Assembly: GCA_039881045.1 (NCBI GenBank)
Contig: JAYWVB010000070.1
Span: forward strand, 62,001 to 126,000
Length of the DNA stretch: 64,000 nt
Reading direction: 5' to 3'
Source of the DNA: Chaetomium olivaceum
Lineage: Eukaryota; Ascomycota; Sordariomycetes; Sordariales; Chaetomiaceae
Below the pieces are notes generated by a model. The model saw only the letters and a program-made list of their open reading frames with translations. It did no database searches and was not told the origin of the DNA. Below are positions 33,396 to 43,439 of this stretch, one piece after another (position 1 is the stretch's first letter; the number at the start of each line of letters is the position of its first letter). The position numbers were made by a program, and so were the translations under genes.

Positions 33396-34010
33396 GCTAT
33401 CACAGGAAGGACCAAAGGGGTCGTTCATTGACAGGTGGCGCCGTTGGACGCAGTTGGACTGAACGTAGTTAATACGGCCATCAAGTAAGGATGACCTAAA
33501 CACGGTTGTACATAGTAAGGCGTAGTTGATGCCGCTGGACAGGGTCGAATCCGTGTATATAACCACCTAGACTTTATTGTTTGTAAAAACTAGACCGCTC
33601 TGATGTGCCGCTGTTTTGGGTTTTGCTCTAAAGAAACGTCCATTATACTGAAGCTGGACCCCGGTGCTACTACACATCGCCGACGACCAAGCTTGAGTCA
33701 TATAGACGAACCAAGCTATCAAGCCCAGAGACACAGACAACCACAAGCTAGTAAGTTGACAGCCTTAGCCGTCAATTTGGTTAATGCAGTTGGCTGTCGG
33801 TCTCGGGCGATGGCTGGTCGTCGTATGTTGGCGCTGCGTATCTTAGCGCTGCGGCGAGGGCGAGTCGTCGGCTCTGTCGTTGGGCTGTATAGTAGTGAAT
33901 ATGCAGTGATGGCGGTGGGTATCGCCTACCTTTACTCTTCACTATAACACCCAATAGGGTAGGCCGTGGGCGTGGGCAGGGTGGCACAAGTCGGGTTTAC
34001 TTCTTAACCA

Positions 34011-34125
34011 GGCTAATCCTCCACACTTTTTAGGGAAGTGATTAAATGCCACGGTCTACGCTGAGTGCATAATCCTGCATAGGTAGGTAGGTACCCTAAT
34101 CATGCATCAGTGGCGTCGTGGCCAG
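34011..34125 (+). repeat. Direct repeat copy B with C-to-T/G-to-A changes
   Basis: Begins GGCTAATCCTCC and ends GTGGCGTCGTGGC, as copy A does. Where A has AAGCGACTGGATGCC, B has AAGTGATTAAATGCC; where A has GGGTGCATGATC, B has GAGTGCATAATC. The differences are mostly transitions toward A/T in copy B, the pattern expected from repeat-induced point mutation. Confidence 0.5.
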
Positions 34126-34830
34126 CTTCGCTTCAACCTTGCTCTGGCATTCGAAGCAGCATGGCAAACATACTTGTAATGATTGGTTGTTATGCATGAC
34201 GGATGTTTGTTTGTATGTGGGTTTGGCCCGTTCAGTTACAAATGTCTTGGCCGTTCACTTTTAGCAGAACTTGGGGTGTTAAGTGTAAACTGAAGGAGGC
34301 GTATTGAGTCGCAGAGTAGACAAGTTGTGTCGCTAGCGTCACATAGCCTCATCTTAAGTCTTGATTATAGTTTTGATTTGCTCGACAGGTCAAGGGATTA
34401 GATAGAACTCGAAAAAGTATTACACAAAAGTGTTAGCCAGGTCAAGTCAAATCTACCTCCAACCTAGCTCGAACTCCGCGGTCACATTTCAAGCCCGTTT
34501 CAAATCAAGGTAGAATGAGCTGCCTCTGCCCGTGCGGCCCAGTTGCGATCGCGATCACGATACCTTGCGGTATCATTCGTCAACCAGGGACTGTTAGTGT
34601 TGGGACTCAAGATCCACTTCCGTAAACACCATTCAGTCTCAAACCAACAGTTGCACGAAGCCGGCGTACAGTATCCAATCAACTTTGCGCACCACATTAC
34701 TGTCTGTTGGTAACGGCCAAAGCAAGTCTGCGGCCTTGAACGCGAACGAATGACATGTCTTGCGCTCTCCTCTACCCTCCCGGCCTTAACAGGCATCGTA
34801 TCCCCCCCTATTTACGTCGCAACCCAAATC

Positions 34831-37800
34831 CTAGAAAGCAGATCGAGCACGTGCGTCCTGTCGCTCTCTGGTTAGCGAGACACTTCATTTTGTAAAGCAA
34901 ATCTGGGCAAAAGATGGGCAGTCATACCGAGATCTTACTTCTCTACTTCCCTCACTGAACGATCGAGTTCCGCGGCGATTCTCTGCTTCTTGTCACTGGG
35001 GAGTAGCCTATATCGTTCGCAGAGGTCCCCGTCGATGACTCCCTTCACCGGCGCATAGTAGCCACGGTACATGAGGTGGTCGCGGCCGATAAGCGACGGT
35101 TCTTCGCTGCGCATATGCAGCTCCAGGGTCTGGAAAAAGTCGACATCCTCACGCGTAACAAACGGAATAAACACGCCAATGGTACCCTGGAAACCGCTCC
35201 AGACGAGAACCTCTTGGCCACCTACGACGAGGTTGGTTTTGGTGATGCGAGTGGGGATGTCCTGGGTATGGAAGTGTGCCGTCAAAGTGAGTCGGCTGGG
35301 GGCACCGTGAAGATACTTGCGGGCGTGTATCAGATGATGATCGCCCGGCTCGTCAGCTTCGAGACTGGCTTTTTGGGGACTCCGCACGATCCAGAAGTTT
35401 CCAAATTTATCGCCGCCTGCCACCGAGTCATAGTCCACCATAGCCACGGTCGTTGTCCACCGCGCAATCATATCGTCCACGAACGGGATGAGTTTATTAG
35501 ACTCAATCCTGTATACCACCATGGTGACGCCATGTTGTACGTCGCCGACAATAATGCGGTTGCCCTGCGTCTGTAAAGAAACAATTAGATTCGGCGTCAC
35601 TTCGGCTTGAGCCTTTCGAAGCAATTGTTTCAGACCCGGATCTTATAGTAGTAGAGTCTTCCCAATTCCCGCGGCCAACCGGCCTCGGAAAGGTGCCAAC
35701 GCTGTGGGTGGTTCTGCCATCCTGGTCTTGTGAATGAGCTCGAGGTCCCGTCCGTCCTCGTGAAATCGGTAGACGTGGATGCAACCCTCGGAGAACTGTC
35801 GCGGATTCAGGACCATGTCCTTCCCCGTACCAACAACCAAAAAGCACTCGTCATCTTGGCTCGCAAACGGTACTATAGCCAAGCTCGTAGCCGCTTCGTT
35901 CCCTTGGAGATGGACGGTCTGGAGGATCCGTTCCCCGATAGGGTCGATAATGTTAATACAAGAGGCCCATCGGCCCCGGCCGCGGGGGTACCCGAACTCT
36001 TTGGGCCGAAGTGTCTCTGCAACATCTCGCCCACTCGCATCCTCAGTTGGAACTGTGCTACGTGCGGAGACCAGCTGTGCACGCAGCTCCGGTGCGAGGG
36101 TGTTGTTTTCAGATTCGATCGTATAGAAATACGGTTGATTTGGGTGCTTGACAAGGTGCCGTGGCGTGTATGTGAGCGGTACCGACTTTCGCACTAGGTT
36201 GTCATGGAGGCTTTCGACAGAAAATATACTAACATCTCGCGAATCAGCCAGAGAAGCAGGAAAGACGGAAGAAGACTAGAAAATGAAATACGCTTACCGA
36301 AGGTAGTTTCCGTGGACTCCGATGATGCCCTCTTCACACTGCTCGCTACTGAAGCTCCATCCCCAATCCAGATTCTCGTAGCTGAGAGGGGTCACCATGA
36401 AACCTCTTGCTGGGTCGACATAGCCCAGCCAGGACTTGGAACTGAGAGCCAAGACGCATGGCTTCTGGTTGACTGTGACTTGAAAGAGCCTGACCGGCTT
36501 GATGCCGAGGAATTTGTGTTCGGTGTCTGTCAATGAAGCTGTGTTTTCTTCCAGCACCGTTCGGAGGTAGACGCCAGAATGCAAACCGATGTGCAGATAT
36601 GTCGTTTTCGCCATATTCGAAGAGCTTGGGTCACCAAATGAAAAGTCTTCCGTCGGTAAAATGGCCAAGGCTGAGGGCGCCGCTGTTAGAGCTTGTACCG
36701 ACATGCTTTCAAGCGTAGATTCCGGATTCAAACTGAGAATCCGAATGGTACGGTCATCACAACCGACAGCCAAGAAGGAGCTCCGCAGACGTCCGTCGGG
36801 GACTTGGCCGAGACCTAGACAAGTTACGGTGCCAGGCATCTCCTCTCTCCTGTCATACTCGGCAAGTGACCCGTCAGCGTCGTCGAGTTCAAAATAGACG
36901 ATCTCCCCTGAGCTTAAAGCAACAGCGACTTGCCGCTGGTTCGCGACAGCAGCCACTATAGAGCGGTGTTGAGGAACAGGCCACTCAATGATTTGACCGC
37001 TGCTGCGGATATGACGGATACCCTTGGTGTGGACCTGAACTAAACTGTCGTCCCCTATTTGTTGGACAGCAAGAGTGCCGACCGATGTAAGGAGCCCCGA
37101 GTCGCTAACCTGCTTCACTTCTTCCCCGATGCTCAGGACCAGCGTGTCGGTGGATGAGGTCAGGACAATGTAGGTGTCCTGTTTGTCCTGATCTGTAAGC
37201 TTCGTTGTCCAAACAGCTGAAACTGTTCCCGGCAATTCGGAAGCTACAATCTCGTTAACCTCTAGCCCGTGCCTCAGAATCCGAAAGTGGCTCCTTGCAC
37301 CACTGCCGCAGGCCGAGTAGATCTGCGGCGCATCGTCTTCCTCCCTCAAGTTGGCAACTTCGGAGGCCAAGATGGGATTCATGGAGTCGATGACCTCTAC
37401 CAGAGTAAGGTTTTCCGAAGGTCGCGGGTCAAAGAAAACAGGAGCGACGTCTTTATCGCTGCTAAATTCTACTTCGTCGTCTCCCAGTTTTTCGAACTGA
37501 TAGAAATGATGATTCCCAAACTCGCTGGCAACAAAAAGAAAGCCGCTTTTGAGGATGCAGAGACTCTTCGCGACAGGGATGGTATCGAAGTACCTGAGTT
37601 TGAGACAGTTCACCTCCCCCGTTAGATTGCCCTCACTGTCTTCCTGCATACCTAATGTTGCCTTGAACAGGTCACCGTCTTTGGTTTGCAGCAGGAAAAA
37701 GAATGCCTCCGGACTATTCTTCAACTTGTGCATGACCCCAGACACGATGGTGCGCTTCCGCTGGGGATCCTCTGTAGCGCCCCGGCGTCTGGGAATAGGT

Positions 37801-38669
37801 ACGCAGTACGACTCTTGGTTGGAGTGTCGGTACGTGATACTTTCTTCCCCACACACAAGCACACCACTTGGACCGTCGTTTCCCCCGGGAACCTGGAAGA
37901 GCAACGAAGAGGTTGGGTCCACGGGCTCGGACCATTTGCGGACTATATGATTCAGGCCCAAATCAAGTTCGTAATAGACGAGCTCAACGTTTGGCTGTTG
38001 AGGGGATGGATCTTGGTCCAGGTCCGAGTAATCTGTCTCGAGAGATGCAAATACAGGATTTGAGTAGCCCACATCGAGCGCTACCAAGGAGAACACCAGT
38101 ATGCCATTTTTGTGGGCTTCCAGGGGCGAGGATATGGTGAGCTCAGCCTCGGAATTGCGATTGAGCACGTAAACAAGCTTGCTCCTTTCGATAGAGGCTA
38201 TGAGACAGGCTCGGCCCTTGGGATCCGCAGCCAGGTACTGACCGGGTACCACACGGCGAACGCCGGACCTGCCAAAGGTCTCTAGTTGTACTCGAGAAAA
38301 GCGGTTCTGCATGGCAAGATACTCGAGGATAGCAATGCGACCCGAATCCGTGGCCACAAGGATGTAGTCTGGTCGATGGCATTAGCTTGGAACAGAAAAC
38401 ATGCATAACAGGGGCATCTACTTACCCTTAGGACTTCCAGCAAGACGAAATGCGGCAATGGATCTGATGGTACCGAACAAGTCCTGAGTAATCAGTGGCA
38501 ATATTTTGCCCAAGTTCACATCTTGACGAAGGAGTGTCAACCGGGAACCCGAAGCCGTGAGGATCTGCTGCTCCTTGGTGCCCGAGAAGAGGCCAACGAT
38601 AGCTTGTGTGATGGCAGTAGGCGGTTGAATTGTGAGCGAATATAAAAACATATTCGATGTGGTCGCCAT
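34831..38669 (-). CDS. RSE1: Pre-mRNA-splicing factor RSE1 (SF3B3/SAP130 homologue), with an in-frame TAA
   Basis: Four exons: 38669-38426, 38368-36298, 36228-34939 and 34867-34831, totalling 1,214 codons including the stop, the usual size of the family. The N-terminus (SLTIQPPTAITQAIVGLFSG, QILTASGSRLTLLR) and the MMS1-type beta-propeller region match SF3b subunit 3. So does the CPSF_A C-terminal region (RIIVGDVQHGV, DYDSVAGGDKFGN, GVIDGDLCERY). The protein is a WD/propeller scaffold of the U2 snRNP SF3b complex in the nucleus and is essential in yeast. At 35643-35645, within GIGKTLLL-(stop)-DPGLKQLLRKAQ, a TAA occupies a codon that is normally Tyr. The frame continues intact on both sides. 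Since the gene should be essential, a consensus error is the likeliest reason; a real nonsense change cannot be excluded. Confidence 0.93.
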
Positions 38670-39598
38670 GGTGACAGCTTGATATGTCGCAAGCCAGCAT
38701 TAGCGGCGAGCCGACCGGAGAACAAATACAATTCTGGTTTGTTGAGGTACGTGCTGCTCGGATGGATTGAGAGGTTCAGCTTAGCGATCGATGAGAGACG
38801 CGGTTGTCTTCCCTTCGCGTACAGTGTGGTCTCCAATGCACACCGTCGATTGAGCACGGCACTGCAAAGGGTATTGGACCCCGCGTGCTCTCCTTGAGGG
38901 TTTGCATGGGTCTGGGCTTTTCCCGGATTACCCCCACGAAGGAGGGGGTAAACAAAGAAAATTCCAGTCCGCACAAACCCCAAGTAGTGCTGCAGAAAGG
39001 AATAAGACATTAATTCAAAATCCAATGCTCGTAACTGACTATATAATATTGTGTTGGGCTGGCGTCGTAGTATGATAGATGTCTTACTATCCGTAGTTCT
39101 GTTATTATTGCGTACCGAGACAGTGAAACTTCAGTTGTTCATATTCATTTTCCATTTTCTACTGGGGTTAATGGATCCCCATTGTTACACCTCAGGATCG
39201 TCCGTTATTACAACCCAAAGTCCATGGTTATTCCCAACAAAGCAGGAGATATAACGACGGATGGTTAGAAGAGGTAAATTGCATAGAGGTTCCTATTCCC
39301 GTTCTTCCCGACACCATACTTGTTTTCGTATGTAGCAAGTCACTAGCTAGGATAGGGTTGAGGCGGTAAATTCCAGAAAATCACCTCTTACTGCTTGCAT
39401 CTTGTTCTGGAAGTTCAGTTTCTAGTTACTTAGCGTTCCCTAGCACATGCACATCTAAACCTCCGAAATAACGGCGCTAGTCCACAATTTGGCTGTTAGA
39501 ACAGAAATTTTATATCCGCCGGTACAAAACCTCCAGATGCAATACGGTCTGGCTCAGTCATTGTAGGGCACCGTTTAGTTTACAGATACCAGCACCCC
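38670..39598. promoter_or_regulatory. Spacer between OHCU decarboxylase 3' end and RSE1 start
   Basis: 0.93 kb in a tandem minus-strand arrangement. It holds the RSE1 promoter and the 3' region of the upstream gene. No additional gene was recognised. Confidence 0.5.
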
Positions 39599-40534
39599 TC
39601 AGCTCTTGGTATTCGCCACTGCCTCCTCGGCTGACTTTTGTAGCAGCTTGCGTGCCCGATCCGCAGCAATATCGCACATGGCCTAGACATTGAGCAGCCG
39701 TTAGTTTTCCGCATCCAAAAGCCGACGAGACATCGAAACTGGAGAGTGGAAAATTGACATAAAAAGAGAGGAACAAGGGGACGCCGCAAAAAAAAAGAAC
39801 CCACCTCAATAACAGCCCTCTCTTCCGCCCTCACATCCCCCCTGGCAATCCTCTCCCTCATATCCCTCAACACCTCCCCCCTCGGCCGTCCATTCACCCA
39901 CAGCACATACCTCAACCCCGGAAACCTTTCCTCATACTCCCAATTCAGCCTCGCCAACTCCTCCTCCCCTTCGCCTCCATCCCCCGTCAAATGCCCCTGC
40001 TCCCCCTGACTCAACACACTCAACCCCCCCACTCCCACTCCCACTCCCACTCCCACCCCCCCCTTCCCGCCCATCCTCCTCCTCCTCCTCCCCCTCCTCC
40101 TCCTCCTTCTTCTTCTCCCCCAACCGCGGATGGCTCCCCAGCACGCCATACAACCTGGCCCTCCCTTCCTCATCACCGACCACCTGCTCCGCGACATCCA
40201 GCAGCTGCGTGCGCAGGGTGGAAATCAGGTCGGGGTACGACGGAAAGGAGAGGGCGCGCATGGTGGGCAGGGCGAGGGCGTGCAGGTCGGCGGAGGGCTC
40301 GAAGAGCAGGTCGAGGGTGGCGGTCAGGGCGGAGGGGTCGAGGGTGGGCAGGGAGGAGATGGAGGGGAGGAAGGGGGTTGCTGTTGGGTTGAGGGTGGAT
40401 GTGGATGCTGCATTGGTGCCGATGTTGGTGCTGGTGTTGGTGTTGGTGTTGGCGCTGGGTTGGGTTGAGGGGGTGTGGTGTTGTGGTGTGCTTGTGGAGG
40501 GCGCGTCGGCCCGCGGGGGGTTGGCGGTGGTCAT
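39599..40534 (-). CDS. OHCU decarboxylase (urate degradation), with one frame break
   Basis: Two exons: 40534-39805 and 39682-39599. The ATG at 40534 starts MTTANPPRADAPST. Family features are LPSISSLPTLDPSALTATLD, SFPSYPDLISTLRTQLL, LGSHPRLGEKK, then LNWEYEERFPGLRYVLWVNG, RPRGEVLRDMRERI, and after the intron AMCDIAADRARKLLQ. This is the fungal form of 2-oxo-4-hydroxy-4-carboxy-5-ureidoimidazoline decarboxylase, which yields S-allantoin in the uric-acid pathway, probably in peroxisomes or cytosol. Between LGEKKKEEE and LARLNWEYEE the frame shifts by one base within a Gly-rich tract that contains C-runs of 7 (40024-40030) and 8 (40056-40063). Removing one base gives a length divisible by three. 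The first ~50 residues are a low-complexity Asn/Thr-rich lead. Confidence 0.85.
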
Positions 40535-41497
40535 GATGAGGGTTTGGTGCGGGTTTGGTGCGGGTTTGGTGAGGGTTTGGTGAGGGTTTGGTTGAGTTTG
40601 AGTTGGGAAGAAAAGGCGCAAAACCACAGCAAAAGAATATGTGGAGAGATGAGGTGAAGTTAAGGCTGGGACCGTGTTGTCTTATCTGATAATCTCTCGA
40701 GGGGTCGCGTGGGGTTGTGGGGTTGTGGACTGTGCCCTGCAAGCCCCGCCAGGGATGCAGAGTGACGTGATGTCGACCCCTGAACCCGAAACCTGAACGG
40801 GACAGGGCAAGACACGAGGTTTGTGTTACACAACCTGGAAGGTTGGACGACAACAACACAAGACATGACATGGATAACTTTTTTTGGCCGTGTATGCTCT
40901 GCCTCTGTCTGCCTGTCTGCCTCTGTTCTTCCCTCTCAATGCTATCTCTTTTTTCTCGCAATGCTCCCCTCTCATCACAACTACGCAACACCCCCCAAGA
41001 ACGCAGCCCAAACAAAGAAATATGCTCGCCATGCAAAATAAAAAACTGCCAAAAACGCGTAAAATCAGATTGCCTCCATCCGCCGTGATGCCGTCCGCTG
41101 ATACAAGTAGATGATGTCCTCCCAGTCGCTGTCCAGATGCCGTGAAACTCCAATCCACCAAGACAGGATCGTATGTACTTCCTCCCGTCGATGAACCAGC
41201 CAATATCCCCGCCAATATGCTTCAGCCAATATCCTCGCAAATATGGTCCCGCAAATATCCCCCCAGCTAATATATATCCCTTTTGCAAAGGCCCTCAAAC
41301 CCTACGTCAATTATCCCTCCACCATACATAGCCACGCCCAGACCAACAGTCCGTCAAACCCGCAAAGCAAAATATTCCTCACCGCCCAGACCAGACCAAT
41401 GCAACCCCCGGGCCAGTTTCACCCCTCCACAAGGTAACCAGAACCAAGAAAGCAGCAAGTACCTTCACCACCAAGACCACTCAACACCCACCACCAA
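40535..41497. promoter_or_regulatory. Upstream region of the OHCU decarboxylase gene
   Basis: Holds the promoter of the minus-strand decarboxylase. A G/T-rich repeat (GGGTTTGGT, four copies near 40541-40590) lies just upstream of its ATG. A cluster of six to seven imperfect CCAATAT/CAAATAT words lies at 41190-41275. No gene was seen. Confidence 0.5.
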
Positions 41498-43000
41498 CTA
41501 ACCGCCTCCCCACGGAATCCCATCCAAATCATCCATATAATCCTCAAAACAATCCAGCTCCCCTCCCAACCCATCCTCCCCATCACCCTCCCCCTCCCCA
41601 CCATCCTTTTTACTCCCACCCCCACCACCAAAAATAACACTAAAATCCGCATACACCCCACCACCCCCCTCCCCATCGCCATCCCCACCATCCCCGAACC
41701 CAAACCCATCCTCGTCATCATCATCGTACACATACCGGCTTTCCAGCTCGGATGTAGGAAAGGCCATGCAGTCGTCCGCCGAGGAGACGTCGTACAGCGG
41801 CTCGATGTCTTCGAGGGGGATGAGGGGGCGCGTGACGCGTAGTTCGGGGGATCGTAGAGGGCGGAGTTTGGGGGAGGGGATGCGCAGGCGGGTTTTGGGC
41901 GCGTGGTGGTGTCCGTGTCCGTGTCCATGCCCGTGCCCGTGCCCGTTTGCGGGGGCTGGGTGGCCGGGATGGTTGGCGTGGTGCTGGTTGGGGATGTGGA
42001 TGTGGATTGGGCCGTTACCGTTACCGTGGCCGTTGGTGTTGTTGCCATTGCCAGAGGGGCGGAAGCCTGGGTATTGCTGTTGTTGTGGTGACCCGGGATG
42101 TGTTGGTCGGCGGTCGTGTGCCGGGTGGTTGTTGGGGTTGGGGTTGGGCGAGGTGATGAGGTAGCGGCCGCCGACAAAGGCCGTCGTTGAGCCGTGGCTC
42201 TGCTGGAAGACGGCTGTCTTGGCGGCGAGGTCTGGGACGGGTATGTTGGCACGCTCTGCCGCTGTGGCATAGACCCGGCTGCGGAGGCTGTTAAGCAGGG
42301 CTGCGCGATGGAGCCAGGTCGACGGGTTAGGCTGCTGCGAAGGGGACGGGGCCTGGGGCGGGGTGATGACGGCGCTGTTGAGACGCCGCGCCGACATGAT
42401 GGCCGTCAGTTTGAGGAAGCGCTTGTCGCCAGAAGCTGCCGCCTCCCGGTTGAGGATATGGGTGGCGGGGAGAGAGAACGGCTGCGAGAGACGCGAGGTT
42501 ATGAGATGGCGGAGCAGCCGACGCTTTTTGTACGTCGTCGTCGACGTCCCAGGGCCATCAATGTCCGAGTCCGGTCGGCGGCGTTTGAGGCACGGCCCGG
42601 AGTGTGAAGACGGCGCTGGGAGTGGAAAGGTCACAACCGCCTCTTCCGAGGAGACGAGTTGGGGGAAAGTTAGGGACGGGTCCAGGGTCGACGGAAACAG
42701 AGATGGTTCTCTCTTGACCGGAGTGACCGGGGAAGATGCTTCCGATGTGGTCCGCGCCGGCGAGCCCGGAGGTGTGGGCTTCACCTTGAGCTTCAGCTCG
42801 GGGCGAGCTGGGCTTTGGCTCCCCGATCTGGTGCCCTTTGAGATTTCCAACAGTCTGTCACCAAAGCCGGAGATGGTAGCCGTGTGCAGAAGCGCGGCTT
42901 CGAGCTCAGCACGGTGGCTGTCCTCGAGCCGGCCGTCCCCAAAGTGCCATGGTCCGTACTGCTCGATACTCTGGCCGATATGTTCGAGTTGAACACCCAT
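41498..43000 (-). CDS. Conserved-looking fungal protein with His-Gly repeat, function unknown
   Basis: Open frame of 500 codons from ATG 43000 (MGVQLEHIGQSIEQYG). An N-terminal segment of about 50 residues looks ordered (AELEAALLHTATISGFGDRL). Next come a Pro/Ser linker, a possible nuclear-type basic patch (TYKKRRLLRHL), a segment with SLPATHILNREAA, and a repeat of alternating Gly and His (positions near 41890-41950). The tail is very acidic and Gly-rich (DDDDEDGFGFGDG). No enzyme motif is visible. Further protein-like sequence lies upstream on the same strand (43440-43000: SFTPSFPRPKESF, SWLQNRLNMR, KDHPKYQEDLTGFLLDRY). It is interrupted by a TAA at 43087-43089 and a one-base frame change near 43045. 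The true N-terminus may therefore lie upstream. Confidence 0.65.
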   Translation of the reverse strand: MGVQLEHIGQSIEQYGPWHFGDGRLEDSHRAELEAALLHTATISGFGDRLLEISKGTRSGSQSPARPELKLKVKPTPPGSPARTTSEASSPVTPVKREPSLFPSTLDPSLTFPQLVSSEEAVVTFPLPAPSSHSGPCLKRRRPDSDIDGPGTSTTTYKKRRLLRHLITSRLSQPFSLPATHILNREAAASGDKRFLKLTAIMSARRLNSAVITPPQAPSPSQQPNPSTWLHRAALLNSLRSRVYATAAERANIPVPDLAAKTAVFQQSHGSTTAFVGGRYLITSPNPNPNNHPAHDRRPTHPGSPQQQQYPGFRPSGNGNNTNGHGNGNGPIHIHIPNQHHANHPGHPAPANGHGHGHGHGHGHHHAPKTRLRIPSPKLRPLRSPELRVTRPLIPLEDIEPLYDVSSADDCMAFPTSELESRYVYDDDDEDGFGFGDGGDGDGEGGGGVYADFSVIFGGGGGSKKDGGEGEGDGEDGLGGELDCFEDYMDDLDGIPWGGG

Positions 43001-43439
43001 GTCAGGCTTCTCCTTGCCTTGTCGTACCGGTCAAGCAGAAACCCAGTCAAATCCTCCTGATACTTGGGGTGATCCTTGGTGTCGGCTTAGCGCATATTCA
43101 GCCGGTTCTGAAGCCAAGAACCAGACAGTGGGGTGAGAAGTCCAGAGCGGAAAGATTCCTTAGGACGCGGGAAGGAAGGGGTGAATGAAGCATGCCGAAG
43201 TTGATTGGTAACGCTGCTCCAGACGGAAAGCTGGGATGAGGTGAGCGGACCGTCCGTCACCTCGATCGATGGAAGCCGTGCAAGAGAGGCGTTGGTTGGA
43301 GAGAGAAAGAGTGCTCGATGAGGCTTGTTACCCACGTCTCGATCGGCGGAGAACGCGGGGGTTCCGGGCAGTCGGGAGCGGGCGTGTGGAGGGAAAGAGG
43401 CAAGCAGAGTGGGATGGGAAAGAAGCGCGTGTTCTCAGC

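Larger units (their letters stand above)
32451..34830. other. Intergenic region with a diverged direct repeat
   Basis: 2.4 kb with no supported gene. Two related segments (33287-33395 and 34011-34125) are listed separately. Otherwise only short unconvincing frames are present. Confidence 0.5.

Noticed and set aside
33540..33575. tRNA T-loop-like word GGGTCGAATCC
   Set aside because: No D-arm, anticodon arm or acceptor pairing can be drawn around it.
35643..35645. RNA editing as explanation of the RSE1 stop
   Set aside because: A-to-I editing would need two edits of UAA and would give Trp, whereas the family has Tyr.
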